A stretch of DNA of 64,000 nucleotides from Clostridia bacterium (GTDB lineage: Bacteria > Bacillota > Clostridia > Christensenellales > Aristaeellaceae), in NCBI GenBank assembly GCA_017447185.1, contig JAFSOC010000014.1, positions 62,001 through 126,000 of the forward strand, given 5' to 3'. Position numbers and translations under genes: made by a program. Below are positions 50,412 to 59,742 of this stretch, one piece after another (the first letter of the stretch is position 1; every line of letters starts with the position of its first letter). Under the pieces are notes generated by a model. The model worked only from the letters and a program-made list of their open reading frames with translations, did no database searches and was not told the origin of the DNA.

Positions 50412-52865
50412 GTGAGCAGACTCAGTATCCGCACCCATGAAAAGCGTTTCCCGGTGGCGCCTGATCTCTACGGCCTTTTCTTTGAGGATATCAGCCATGC
50501 CGGGGACGGCGGTCTCTATCCGGAAATGCTCCGCAACCGTTCCTTTGAGGATTCCCTGATGCCGGAAGGCTGTGTCTCCCATGACGGCGGAAAAACCTTT
50601 GTCTCGCCCACCGGATGGATTGATGAGTTCAACAACGGTGAGGGCATGAACCAGTGGGTAGCCGATAACCGTGTGCAGCCTACGCCGGTGCCCGCCTGGT
50701 ACTGCGAAGGAGCGGAGATGACGCTGGATTCCGGATGTGTCCTGAACGCGGCCCGAAAGGTATCCCTGCGGGTGGATTTCCGTGCCGGCGGATGCCTCCG
50801 CAACGTCGGATACTGCGGAATTGCGCAGGAGAAAGGAAAAGAATACCGTTTCTATACGTTTGCACGGACAGAGGAAGAGGTTCCCCTGTCCATCAGCATC
50901 CGGGAAAAGGAACGCATTCTTTCCGCCGCGGAAATAACCCTCCGCCCGGGAGACTGGACCCGGTATGACGCTGTACTCACGGCTGTAGCTTCCACGCGGA
51001 ACGCGGAGCTGTGCATCACCTGCCCGGTCAGCGCTTCCGTCCGCTTCGGCTTTACTTCCCTGATGCCGGCGGACACCTTTATGGGCCACGGACTCCGGAA
51101 GGATCTGATGGAAAAGCTTCGGAACATGAACCCCTCCTTCCTTCGATTCCCCGGAGGCTGCATCGTGGAAGGCTTTTCCATGGAAACTGTATGGTACTTC
51201 CGCAACACCGTGGGACCTGTATGGGAACGCCCGACCCATTGGCTGCTCTGGCATTACCGCACCACCAACGGACTGGGTTTCCATGAATACCTCCAGCTCT
51301 GTGAGGACCTCCACCTTGCGCCGCTGTATGTCTGCAACTGCGGCATGACTTGCCAGGGCCGGAATCCCCGGTTCTTCAATGACCGGGAGCAGGCAGAAAT
51401 GCTGGAGGATATCCTGGGCGCCCTGGAATATGCCCTCGGTCCCGCGGATTCCCGCTGGGGTGCTGTCCGGGCGGCCATGGGCCATGAAGCGCCTTTCCGC
51501 CTGGATTACCTGGAGATCGGAAACGAGAATTTCGGGCCGGAATATGAACGGCGCTTCGATCTCGTCCGGCAGGCCGTCCTGGCACGTTACCCGCACCTGA
51601 AGATCGTGGCCAACGACCGGGGGCGCACCCGGAAACTGGAAGCGGATATCGCGGACGATCACTTTTATAACATGCCGGAATTCTTTGCCGAGGAGATCAC
51701 GCGTTACGACAGCTACAGCCGGCAGGACACAGATGTGTTCGTCGGCGAATTCGCCGTAAACCAGACCTACGAAGGCCAGCTCCGGGCTGCCATTGCGGAG
51801 GCCATGTTCATGGTAGGCTTTGAAAGGAACCAGGACAAGGTCCGGCTTTCATCCTTTGCGCCGCTTTTCCAGCATATCCGCTACGGTTCCTGGTTCCCCA
51901 ACCTGATCATTTATGACAATGCCCGCAGTTTTGCCATTCCCTCCTACTACACCTGGCGTCTCTTCGGCGGAAACCGCGGTAAAAACGTGGTCGCTTCCGA
52001 TGAGGAAGTGCAGAAGGTTTTCTATGACCTGCACGGCCTGCCGGCGCTGTCCGGCGATGACGGCACCCGGTTCCGGAATCCTGTCTGGAACGGTACTTCC
52101 GTAACCCCATCCAGGGACATCCTTGCCAGAACGGAATCCGCTGATGACGGATCGATTGTCGTCCGCCGGAAGCCGGATAAGGATATGCCGGACTTTCCCT
52201 TCAAGGTCTATCCCCTGGTCACCCTGGGAGAAGACCTGGAATGCCGTCAGGGCACCTTTGAGGTGGATGCATTCTGCGAGGACGGAAAGGATATTGCCCT
52301 GGGCATCCTGGTCTCCCCGAAGCCCCTGTCCTATTATGACCGCACCAACCCCAACCCCGTCGATCCCTGGAGCATGCGCTTCCTGGAGGTTTCCCGCTGG
52401 ATCCTTTCCGATGGCAGCTCCTGGGTCGCCCGTGGCAGTTTCCCGACGGATCCGCTCTCGGAGCCCGTGAAGGTCTGTCTGGAGAAGAATGCCTGGAACC
52501 ACCTGAAATATACCGTATCCGGACATACTGTCACCCTGGAGGTCAACGGCAGTACAGTGGATACGGTCGAGCTTGCTTCCTATCCGGCCATGGGCACTAT
52601 CGTCACTGACAGCGAAGATACGGTTACGGTCAAGATCGTGAATTTCAGCGACCGCCCCGAACCGGTGGAACTGACACTGGACTGCGATGTGCAGCCCGAT
52701 TATTCAGTTGGTCTCCTGACAGGCAATGCTACGGATGAGAACAGCCTGGATGCGCCGGAAAACGTCCATGATGTGCTTCTGCAGGCCCATGGAGCTTCCC
52801 GTTCCTTTGTCTATGGCGCGCCTGCGCTGTCCGTCAGCATCCTTACGCTTAATAAAGTCATTTAA
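50412..52865 (+). CDS. Alpha-L-arabinofuranosidase, family GH51
   Basis: An 817-residue glycoside hydrolase that removes arabinofuranosyl side chains. The barrel contains SFLRFPGGCIVEGF, the acid/base block LDYLEIGNENFG (Glu after Asn), and the nucleophile block DTDVFVGEFAV. N-terminal residues LYGLFFEDISHAGDGGLYPEM are family-typical. Residues after about 600 form a beta-sandwich with a concanavalin-like insertion (FLEVSRWILSDGSS). GTG 50412 follows ACGGAGG. No signal peptide, so it acts on imported arabino-oligosaccharides. Its stop overlaps the convergent lipase gene by eight bases. GH51 is longer than the common 500-residue bacterial form. Confidence 0.9.
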   Translation: MSRLSIRTHEKRFPVAPDLYGLFFEDISHAGDGGLYPEMLRNRSFEDSLMPEGCVSHDGGKTFVSPTGWIDEFNNGEGMNQWVADNRVQPTPVPAWYCEGAEMTLDSGCVLNAARKVSLRVDFRAGGCLRNVGYCGIAQEKGKEYRFYTFARTEEEVPLSISIREKERILSAAEITLRPGDWTRYDAVLTAVASTRNAELCITCPVSASVRFGFTSLMPADTFMGHGLRKDLMEKLRNMNPSFLRFPGGCIVEGFSMETVWYFRNTVGPVWERPTHWLLWHYRTTNGLGFHEYLQLCEDLHLAPLYVCNCGMTCQGRNPRFFNDREQAEMLEDILGALEYALGPADSRWGAVRAAMGHEAPFRLDYLEIGNENFGPEYERRFDLVRQAVLARYPHLKIVANDRGRTRKLEADIADDHFYNMPEFFAEEITRYDSYSRQDTDVFVGEFAVNQTYEGQLRAAIAEAMFMVGFERNQDKVRLSSFAPLFQHIRYGSWFPNLIIYDNARSFAIPSYYTWRLFGGNRGKNVVASDEEVQKVFYDLHGLPALSGDDGTRFRNPVWNGTSVTPSRDILARTESADDGSIVVRRKPDKDMPDFPFKVYPLVTLGEDLECRQGTFEVDAFCEDGKDIALGILVSPKPLSYYDRTNPNPVDPWSMRFLEVSRWILSDGSSWVARGSFPTDPLSEPVKVCLEKNAWNHLKYTVSGHTVTLEVNGSTVDTVELASYPAMGTIVTDSEDTVTVKIVNFSDRPEPVELTLDCDVQPDYSVGLLTGNATDENSLDAPENVHDVLLQAHGASRSFVYGAPALSVSILTLNKVI

Positions 52866-53760
52866 GGAAGAAGTCCCGCAGATCCCGGTAAACCTTTTCT
52901 TTGTCCGTCTCATTCAGGATCTCATGGCGCATATGTTCGTATGTAATGACAGAGATATTCCGGAAGCCGGATTTTTCCAGGAGCGCGCGACTGTTTGCCC
53001 TGCCCTTTTCACCGCCGGTGCAGGGATCGTCCTTCCCGGCGATCAGCAGAACAGGCAGATCCGCGTTCACACTCCGGCAGGCATCGGGTTTGCCCATGCG
53101 ATTCAGCAGGCTGAACAGCGCGCAGTAGCTCCCGATCGTGAACCTGGCTCCGCAGAGGGGATCCTCGCTGTATTTCTGCACATTTTCTTCGTTATAGGAC
53201 AGCCAGTCCAGATCGGTTTTCCGGTCAGGGATGCTCTTTCCATAAGGCCCCAGGGCCAGTCCGTCCAGCAGCTTTGAATATGCCCGGCTTCCTTTGGAAA
53301 GGCGGGCCGCGTCTCCGAGCGCGACAGCGACGGGAGCGGCGGGATTCGGATTGACATAACCGCTGAGGGCAGCTTTGGCATAACGGAAGGAATCGGTCTG
53401 CAGAAGAACACGGGAGATAATGCTTCCCATGGAATGGCCGAAAAGGATGACAGGAAGGCCGGGATACCGTTCTGCAATCCAGTCAGCAATGACCTGCTGG
53501 TCCCGGATCAGCAGTTCGTCACCTTTCCTGTCTGCAATATGGGAAAGCACCGGCGCATCCTCCCCGTGGCCGCGCAGGTCGGCAACCGCCACGTGCAGTC
53601 CGCCGGCCGCCAGATACCTGGCAAAATCATAGTAGCGTTCCTTATGTTCCTCCATGCCGTGGACGATCTGGACAACGCCCGCGGCCTGTTCGCTTTCGCT
53701 TTCGAAAACGGACAGGGAAAGGGAATAGTTCTCCTCAGAGGAAAGCATGATTTTTTCCAT
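52858..53760 (-). CDS. Alpha/beta hydrolase, monoacylglycerol lipase/lysophospholipase type
   Basis: A 300-residue serine hydrolase of the PldB/monoglyceride-lipase group. Features in order: VVQIVHGMEEHKERY (oxyanion-hole HG), AVADLRGHGED, nucleophile elbow FGHSMGS near residue 102, an Asp in LIAGKDDPCTG, and the catalytic His in YEHMRHEILNE. ATG follows GGAGGCGGATTCC. There is no signal peptide. It is a single gene between convergent GH51 and a divergent spacer. The natural substrate is probably a lipid ester. Confidence 0.87.
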   Translation of the reverse strand: MEKIMLSSEENYSLSLSVFESESEQAAGVVQIVHGMEEHKERYYDFARYLAAGGLHVAVADLRGHGEDAPVLSHIADRKGDELLIRDQQVIADWIAERYPGLPVILFGHSMGSIISRVLLQTDSFRYAKAALSGYVNPNPAAPVAVALGDAARLSKGSRAYSKLLDGLALGPYGKSIPDRKTDLDWLSYNEENVQKYSEDPLCGARFTIGSYCALFSLLNRMGKPDACRSVNADLPVLLIAGKDDPCTGGEKGRANSRALLEKSGFRNISVITYEHMRHEILNETDKEKVYRDLRDFFLK

Positions 53761-53970
53761 GGAATCCGCCTCCTGTTTTTATCTGTTCGGTTGATGTTTC
53801 TTTTAAAAATTATAGAAGATGAAAAACTGGAAGTCAAGGAACCGGGGACTGTGAAGCATAATGAAAAAAAACGGTTTGTTCGCTTTCATTCCTCCATTGT
53901 GCATGTTAGAATAACAGCAGAACACACCCGACGATAAATCCATCAGAGGCAGAAAGCGAAGGGATTCCAT

Positions 53971-54609
53971 ATGAAATACCCCTGGATTGATGAATATCTC
54001 CTGTCCAAGCGCGGCGTCACGAAAGATCTGCAGGCGGAATGGAACTGGATCCGGTACCATATCGGCGGAAAAATGTTCGCAGCCATCCTGCTGGACAATG
54101 ACGACCGGCCCTGCTATATCAACCTGAAGCTGGAGCCGATGGAAGGCGAACTGATGCGGAAACAGTATCCCGACATCATTCCCGGATATTACAGCAACAA
54201 GCAGCACTGGAATTCCGTCATGCCGGACGGGGATATTCCTGATGACCTGCTGAGGCATTGGCTGGACCGCTCCTACTGTCTGGTGCTGAAGGATTTCAGC
54301 AAGGCAAAGCAGCGTGAAATCCTGGGGCTGTCCGTCTGCGGAACGGATTGTTCCGCCTGCCCCCTTCTCGGCAATCCCTGTACCGGCTGCAATGAAGCCT
54401 GCGGCAAAGTGTTTCATGCGCCGGAGGGAAAGCCCTGCCCCATTTATGCCTGCTGTGCCAACAGGCACCGTTTTGCCACCTGCGCTTCCTGCGGGGAGCT
54501 TCCCTGCGCTGTCTGGCAGGCGACCCGGGACCCGTCCATGACAGACGAACAGTTTGAGAAGAGTATCCGGGACCGCGCAAACCAGCTGAAGCATTCCGGA
54601 CTGACCTGA
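53971..54609 (+). CDS. MmcQ/YjbR-like domain fused to a cysteine-rich DUF3795 domain
   Basis: A 212-residue two-domain protein. Residues 1-110 match the MmcQ/YjbR fold (WNWIRYHIGGKMFAAILLDN, CYINLKLEPMEGELMRKQYPDIIPGYYSNKQHW split over the domain, DDLLRHWLDRSYCLVL). Residues 115-205 are a DUF3795-like cysteine module: CGTDCSACPLLGNPCTGCNEACG and CASCGELPC, with spacing suited to metal or Fe-S binding. AAGGGATTCCAT precedes the ATG. Neither domain has an established biochemical role. It is followed 30 bases later by a nitroreductase gene, perhaps an operon partner. Confidence 0.8.
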   Translation: MKYPWIDEYLLSKRGVTKDLQAEWNWIRYHIGGKMFAAILLDNDDRPCYINLKLEPMEGELMRKQYPDIIPGYYSNKQHWNSVMPDGDIPDDLLRHWLDRSYCLVLKDFSKAKQREILGLSVCGTDCSACPLLGNPCTGCNEACGKVFHAPEGKPCPIYACCANRHRFATCASCGELPCAVWQATRDPSMTDEQFEKSIRDRANQLKHSGLT

Positions 54610-54639
54610 ACATCACCCATCCTGAAGGAGGAATACACC

Positions 54640-55257
54640 ATGGAGTTTTATGATGCCGTCAACGGGAGGCGGAGTGTCCGGGATTTTACGGATGAAGCCA
54701 TACCGGAAGCAAAAATGAAAAGGATCATTGAGGCCGCATACAAAGCGCCCGCCAATGATCACTTCAGGGACTGGCATTTCATTGTCGTTACGGATCCGGA
54801 CATCAAACGGGACCTGCTGGGTGGCGTCCCGAAAAACCTGACCGAAAAGGATGTCGACCAAATGACATTTATTTCGGATCCGGTTCAGAAAGAGAGCTAC
54901 CGCGTCGCCGTTCCGAAGCAGTACAGGATGCTCTGTGATACGGCAGCCGTTATTGTTCCGCTGATGAAAAAGAAGGCGGACATTCTTCATCCCGCCAATC
55001 TTTCAGATCTGAACTGTTATGCTTCCGTCTGGTGCAGCATTGAAAACCTCTGGCTGGCAGCCGTTGCGGAAGGCTATGGCTGCAATCTGCGTATCCCGTG
55101 GGGTGAGGAAGAAGCTGTCGCGCAGAAAGTCCTTGGATTCCCGGACGGATATCTGATCCCCTGCTTTATCGGGATCGGCCGGCCGGCGCCGGATGCGGTC
55201 CTCACAAAGCAGATTGATCTCCATCTGGATGAACTGATCCACTGGGAAAAATTCTGA
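54640..55257 (+). CDS. Nitroreductase family protein
   Basis: An FMN-dependent oxidoreductase of the nitroreductase fold, 205 residues. The N-terminus MEFYDAVNGRRSVRDFTDEAI contains the FMN-phosphate-binding Arg-Arg-Ser, AAYKAPANDHFRDWHFIVV follows, and WCSIENLWLAAVAEGYGCNLRIPWG is the conserved helix and FMN-binding end. AAGGAGG precedes the ATG. It probably reduces quinone-like or nitro compounds with NAD(P)H; the physiological substrate is unknown. It may be co-transcribed with the cysteine-rich protein upstream, which could be an electron partner. Confidence 0.87.
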   Translation: MEFYDAVNGRRSVRDFTDEAIPEAKMKRIIEAAYKAPANDHFRDWHFIVVTDPDIKRDLLGGVPKNLTEKDVDQMTFISDPVQKESYRVAVPKQYRMLCDTAAVIVPLMKKKADILHPANLSDLNCYASVWCSIENLWLAAVAEGYGCNLRIPWGEEEAVAQKVLGFPDGYLIPCFIGIGRPAPDAVLTKQIDLHLDELIHWEKF

Positions 55258-55262
55258 GCCGG

Positions 55263-55784
55263 TTATCCCCTGTTTTCCCATTCTTCCCGGGTAATGGCAA
55301 AAGCGTAGGAAACGGTGTTCTTCGGATCGGGATATTCCTTCACTTTTTTCATCCCGTTGGCCATTGCGGTGCGCCAGGAGCCCTCGTTTGAATATTTCAT
55401 GTAGGAATATAGCACATCATACTTTGTATTGCGAAACGCCCAGTCCCGTACGGCCTGGGCCGCTTCTTTTGCATAGCCCCTCCGCCAGTACTTTTTATGG
55501 ATATGATAGCCGATCTCCGGAAGCATTTCCCCGTCGATATTCTGGATCGTGATGCCACAGTCGCCGATGAATTCGCCGGTTTCCTTCAGCACCACTGCCC
55601 AGAGGCCGAAACCGTATTTTTCATAATTCTCCAGGTTCCAGTCAATCCATCTTTTTGTCCGTTCCGCATCAAACGGTGCCGGATAATGCCGCATCGTCTC
55701 CGGATCGGACAGGATTTCGTACAGCGTGTCAAAGTCCTCCGGGGTATACTCCCTGAGCAGGAGCCTTTCTGTTTCCATCACCAT
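55263..55784 (-). CDS. GNAT family N-acetyltransferase (RimJ/RimL type)
   Basis: A 173-residue acetyltransferase. ETERLLLREYTPEDFDTLYEIL is the family opening, followed by GECGITIQNI-like GDCGITIQNID, EIGYHIHKKYWRRGYAKEAA (the acetyl-CoA-binding RRGYA loop), and NEGSWRTAMANGMKKV. I chose ATG 55784 after AGGAGAAAACAT; an earlier in-frame Met adds eight residues. The acceptor (protein N-terminus or small molecule) is unknown. It lies five bases from the convergent nitroreductase stop and after the histidine phosphatase gene on its own strand is not coupled to it. Confidence 0.88.
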   Translation of the reverse strand: MVMETERLLLREYTPEDFDTLYEILSDPETMRHYPAPFDAERTKRWIDWNLENYEKYGFGLWAVVLKETGEFIGDCGITIQNIDGEMLPEIGYHIHKKYWRRGYAKEAAQAVRDWAFRNTKYDVLYSYMKYSNEGSWRTAMANGMKKVKEYPDPKNTVSYAFAITREEWENRG

Positions 55785-55813
55785 ATGTTTTCTCCTGTCT
55801 GCCTGCACTCTCT

Positions 55814-57121
55814 TTAAGCCGCATCAGGCAGTGCGGAAAGGTCTTTCAGCGCGTCGAAATCATTGAGGGTACGTTCAAACAGGGCAAAGAAATCCGTTTC
55901 GGAAATCAGTCCATCCCCGTTCGTTTCGACGCCCTCAAAACTCAGCACATACTTCTGGGGCGGGTTTTCAAGGGTCAGCAGTTCGCTGCTGCGGATCTGT
56001 TCCGTGGTCGGATAAACCAGGCTCGCGCAGTACCACACCTTGCCTTCCTGATCCCGCAGGCGTTCGAACATCAGTTTTACACTGATCGGTGTCTTTGTTT
56101 CAATGCTGCCCGGCAGCTCACCCATGTTTACCCCCAGGGCGTTCAGCGTGCCGAGGACCGTGCAGTCGTGCGCGCAGAAAAAGGTAAACTTCCGCTGTTC
56201 ATTTTTCAGCTCTTTTTCCAGCTCCTGAATCAGCGGATGGGTTGTGCTCAGCGCCACCAGCCGGGCTCCGTGCTTCATCTCCAGGCAATAGGTCATAAAC
56301 CTGCCGATCGTAGCCCAGTCCTCCTGGGTCAGTTCGTGGCCGAAAGCGGCTTTTACCGCATCCGGCTCTTCATAGTACTGCAGGAGCAGCGCGTCCGCCA
56401 CCTGATAGGCTGCCTTAATCGCTCCGGTGATGTCAGGCTCTTTGCCTTCCTCCATCTTGTACCCGGATCCGTCTGTAAGCAGGTCTCCGTATTTACCGCT
56501 CTTATAAATCTCGCTGTCCTGCATATCGACCGTATCCATGATCAGCCGGATTACATCCCGGGTCTGTTCGGCAATACCCTCGAATCCCGCGTCTCCTCCG
56601 ATTGAAGCAACCTGCTCCGTCGCTTTCGCGATAAATTCATCGCTGCAGAAATGCAGAACCGGCTGCATGAAATCTACCGTTCCCTTATCGTCTCCGGGAT
56701 ACTCCACCTCGATGTTGGCCAGGGGGAACAGGCCGGCAGCAAAGTATCTGGCCGTCGCCCGGCAGCGCTGTTTGTTGCGGGCGTTGAAGCGTACTTCGCC
56801 TTCCGCCGGAACCGTGTTTTCCTCAAACAGTCCTTCCTGGGCCAGCCATTTCCTGAAGAACTGTCCAAAGCTGGCTTCCGCAACCCCGCCTTTCATGGTC
56901 AGCTCACTGGATATCGCTGACCAGTTGATCCAGGAATGGGGCGTCAGGTCGCTGGGAACAGAACCGTTGCTGGACAGCGGTGCGCGCAGGTTATGCCGGC
57001 TGAGGATCACCACCTGCTCCAGCGTATATTGTTTCGTTTCGGAGAGCTCACCCTCTGCAAAGCAGGCAGCGCTGCCCAGAATCATTACCAGTGCCAGGAT
57101 AATTGCCATGATCTTTTTCAT
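55814..57121 (-). CDS. Secreted histidine acid phosphatase with C-terminal EF-hand-like motif
   Basis: A 435-residue phosphatase with a signal peptide (residues 1-22, ending ACFAE). The catalytic motif near residue 41 is LSRHNLRAPL, the same form as enterobacterial glucose-1-phosphatase (Agp). The proton-donor motif is CAHDCTVLGTLNALG near 325. Substrates may be sugar phosphates or phytate-type compounds outside the cell. Unusually, residues 396-412 read ETNGDGLISETDFFALF, an EF-hand-like calcium loop not expected in Agp. ATG follows AAGGAAAACAGC. It is encoded alone. Confidence 0.87.
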   Translation of the reverse strand: MKKIMAIILALVMILGSAACFAEGELSETKQYTLEQVVILSRHNLRAPLSSNGSVPSDLTPHSWINWSAISSELTMKGGVAEASFGQFFRKWLAQEGLFEENTVPAEGEVRFNARNKQRCRATARYFAAGLFPLANIEVEYPGDDKGTVDFMQPVLHFCSDEFIAKATEQVASIGGDAGFEGIAEQTRDVIRLIMDTVDMQDSEIYKSGKYGDLLTDGSGYKMEEGKEPDITGAIKAAYQVADALLLQYYEEPDAVKAAFGHELTQEDWATIGRFMTYCLEMKHGARLVALSTTHPLIQELEKELKNEQRKFTFFCAHDCTVLGTLNALGVNMGELPGSIETKTPISVKLMFERLRDQEGKVWYCASLVYPTTEQIRSSELLTLENPPQKYVLSFEGVETNGDGLISETDFFALFERTLNDFDALKDLSALPDAA

Positions 57122-57222
57122 GCTGTTTTCCTTCTTTCCGAATTTACTGTTTTTCCCATTTTACCATATTTTTCCGGAATGTCCGGCTGAAATCTGTCTT
57201 CCCGCAGTCCGGACAGCCGGAC

Positions 57223-58824
57223 TTATCCGAACACCGGGATGGCACGCCCGGTTTTCTTCAATGCTTCCTCATCCAGCCGGTCGTCGCTGTAAATCAGTTT
57301 TCCGTTGATGAACACCTTTTCGATACCGAAGGATTTCTCCTGGTCCGGCACACCGTTTTTCAGCGCTTCCTCATCAAACACAGTCAGGTCGGCATAATAA
57401 CCTTCCTTCAGGTAACCCCTCTCCGGCAGCATATACCGGTCCGCAATCGCGCCTGTCATCCGGCGGATGGTGTTGGGCATCGTGTCTCCCGTCCCCCGCA
57501 GGGAATCCCGCAGGAACTTGGGATAGCAGTCATAGATGGCGGGATTCTGGACCCCGTGCTCCTCCACCCAGGCGTCCGTCATGTACAGGCAGTGCTCATT
57601 GTGTTCAAAGTCGGAAATAATCTCCGGTGTGGAATAGGGACCCATGTTAACCCGTCCGACAAAGTTGCTCTTTTCGCACAGCATCAGATAAGCGTTCATG
57701 TCGGAAAGCCCTTCTTCCTGCGCGATCTGATGCACCGTTTTGCCTTCGTATTTTTCCTCCCCCGGCCCGATATATGCGATCTGGATATCATTGAACCCGA
57801 ATCCCAGCAGTTTGCTCGTGGCTTTCACCAGTGCCGTCAGTTTCACCCTGGTAGCCGGGCTCCTCTTCTGCTGCAGCGTCATCCCTTGGTACCAGGCCGG
57901 CAGGATGACCGTGATAACCGATACACCCAGGCATTCGTTGTAAATGTCAAACATCACATCCACGCCTTCCGCCCGGAGCCGGTCAAAGATCCGCATCAGC
58001 TCATCCTTGTCCTTCAGGGTGGTCCTTCCCACAAAGATCGCGTGGGAATACTGCAACTTCAGGTTCGTACCCTTCGCAATTTCGACCAGTTCATCCACCG
58101 CCCGCAGCAGGTGGGAGCGGCCGAACAGCTGCGGATAAGCCATGGATACCTTCGATTCCGCACGCGGATGCACCGTCAGGGGTTTGTTGTATTTCACGCA
58201 CAGCGCCGCAACCTTCTTCAGTTCCTCCACTTCCGCGTACAGCCCGGGCTGGTACATCATGCCCAGCGAAAGTCCCGCCGCGCCCTGCTGAAGCGCCGTC
58301 TCCAGGATCTCCAGCATCCGTTTCTCCTCTTCCGGGGTCAGCGGCCTGTTCTCAACCCCTCCGGCAGCCGCCCGGGCGGAGCAGTGACCCGCCAGCATTG
58401 CCATATTGCAGGGCATGTTCCCGTCCACCGCGCGGAAGTATTCCTCCGCGGTGCCGTACTGTCCGGTTGTATCCCTGAAACTGAAGATTCCGCCACCCAG
58501 CCTGTCCGTATACGGATTGCCTTTTTCACAGCCGATCTCGGAAATTCCGCAGTTGCCGGTCACGAAGGTCGTAATCCCCTGCAGGATGAAAGGCCGGAAG
58601 TAAGGCAACGGCTCCTTCTTGATGGCAAACCAGTCATTGTGGGAATGACCGTCGATAAATCCGGATGAAACCGATTTCCCTTTCAGGTCGATGACCTGAT
58701 CCGCCGCCTCATCCATTCCTTCGGCGATCCGGACGATCCGGTCCTCCTCCGTCAGTATATCCGCCACATAAGGCTTCGCGCCTGTCCCATCATAGATCTT
58801 CGCGTTTTTCAGCAGTGTCTTCAT
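57223..58824 (-). CDS. N-acyl-D-amino-acid deacylase / D-aminoacylase-like amidohydrolase
   Basis: A 533-residue zinc-dependent amidohydrolase. It opens KNAKIYDGTGAKPYVADIL and has the metal-binding GFIDGHSHNDW near residue 60, GNCGISEIG, AGHCSARAAAGG, a QGAAGLSLGMMYQPG block, HPRAESKVS, and a C-terminal RYMLPERGYLKEGYYADLTVFD, all typical of the D-aminoacylase/dihydroorotase-like group. GGGAGGAGC precedes the ATG. It would release D-amino acids from N-acyl forms, perhaps from peptidoglycan. The HAD phosphatase gene upstream on the same strand ends 43 bases away. Confidence 0.88.
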   Translation of the reverse strand: MKTLLKNAKIYDGTGAKPYVADILTEEDRIVRIAEGMDEAADQVIDLKGKSVSSGFIDGHSHNDWFAIKKEPLPYFRPFILQGITTFVTGNCGISEIGCEKGNPYTDRLGGGIFSFRDTTGQYGTAEEYFRAVDGNMPCNMAMLAGHCSARAAAGGVENRPLTPEEEKRMLEILETALQQGAAGLSLGMMYQPGLYAEVEELKKVAALCVKYNKPLTVHPRAESKVSMAYPQLFGRSHLLRAVDELVEIAKGTNLKLQYSHAIFVGRTTLKDKDELMRIFDRLRAEGVDVMFDIYNECLGVSVITVILPAWYQGMTLQQKRSPATRVKLTALVKATSKLLGFGFNDIQIAYIGPGEEKYEGKTVHQIAQEEGLSDMNAYLMLCEKSNFVGRVNMGPYSTPEIISDFEHNEHCLYMTDAWVEEHGVQNPAIYDCYPKFLRDSLRGTGDTMPNTIRRMTGAIADRYMLPERGYLKEGYYADLTVFDEEALKNGVPDQEKSFGIEKVFINGKLIYSDDRLDEEALKKTGRAIPVFG

Positions 58825-58866
58825 TTGGATCGCGCTCCTCCCGTTTATTTCATCATGCCGTATGGA

Positions 58867-59499
58867 TTATTCTCCGGCCTGTTTCGCTGCGATTTCCCGG
58901 AGGTCATGTACAATCCGGTCTTCCCGGCCCGTTGCCGAAACGCAGGTATCCGGCTCAAGATAAAGCAGGGCCCGAACCCCGGCATCCTTCGCGCACAGCA
59001 CATCCAGCGTGCGGTCACCTACATACCAGGTTTTCTCCGGATCCAGGTTATATTTTCCAAGCAGATATCGGACCCCTTCCCCGGAAGGCTTTTTCGCCAA
59101 TCCGTATTCAGAGGTGACCACTTCCCGGAAGCAGTCCAGGATCTCCAGCCGTTTCAGGATCGGCACGGACGAGCTGCCCCTGTGGGTGTAGACAAAATGC
59201 TCCGCCCCGAGAACCTGCAATTCCTCCAGTGTTTCCTTCGCCCCGCTGATCAGCCGGATCCGGTCATCCAGCCGGTGTGTATACTGCCGGTACTGTTCAA
59301 ACAGTTCCCCGACCGGTTTCCCGCAGCGGCTGCTGATTTCCTGCATATAGGCTGTCACAGACCCCTGCTTCACCGCCTTCAGGACATGTCCGGACGGATC
59401 GTGGATGCCCTCATCCGCGGCCGTCAGGGCCGCGGCCTCCGTGATCACTTCATAGGAATCCAGCAGCGTTCCGTCCAGATCCCAGATATAGGCTGTCAT
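58867..59499 (-). CDS. HAD-family hydrolase, phosphoglycolate-phosphatase type
   Basis: A 210-residue HAD phosphatase. Motif I is IWDLDGTLLDS with both catalytic Asp residues, motif II is FVYTHRGSS, motif III a Lys in GLAKKPSGEG, and motif IV WYVGDRTLD. The small helical cap is typical of the Gph/PGMB subfamily. I chose ATG 59499 (after GGAGACAGGCAGGAA) since upstream residues are not homologous. The substrate is not predictable. Confidence 0.87.
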   Translation of the reverse strand: MTAYIWDLDGTLLDSYEVITEAAALTAADEGIHDPSGHVLKAVKQGSVTAYMQEISSRCGKPVGELFEQYRQYTHRLDDRIRLISGAKETLEELQVLGAEHFVYTHRGSSSVPILKRLEILDCFREVVTSEYGLAKKPSGEGVRYLLGKYNLDPEKTWYVGDRTLDVLCAKDAGVRALLYLEPDTCVSATGREDRIVHDLREIAAKQAGE

Positions 59500-59742
59500 T
59501 TCCTGCCTGTCTCCCTGTGTCGTTTCTTCCTCTGCGCGTTTTCCGCTTTCAGGGATCATTATTCTTCCCTGTCTGTTCTCTTCCCTTTTCTTCCTGCGGG
59601 AAAATCTTCCGGTCCATTATATGAAAAATCAGCTGCGTTGAAAAGATTCTGCCTGCTGTTCTGTTCGCCTTTTCTTCTTTGGGAATGAATGATAAAATCT
59701 TTTCAGAATCATTGCGGCCGGCTGCCGCTGAAGGAGGTTCCC

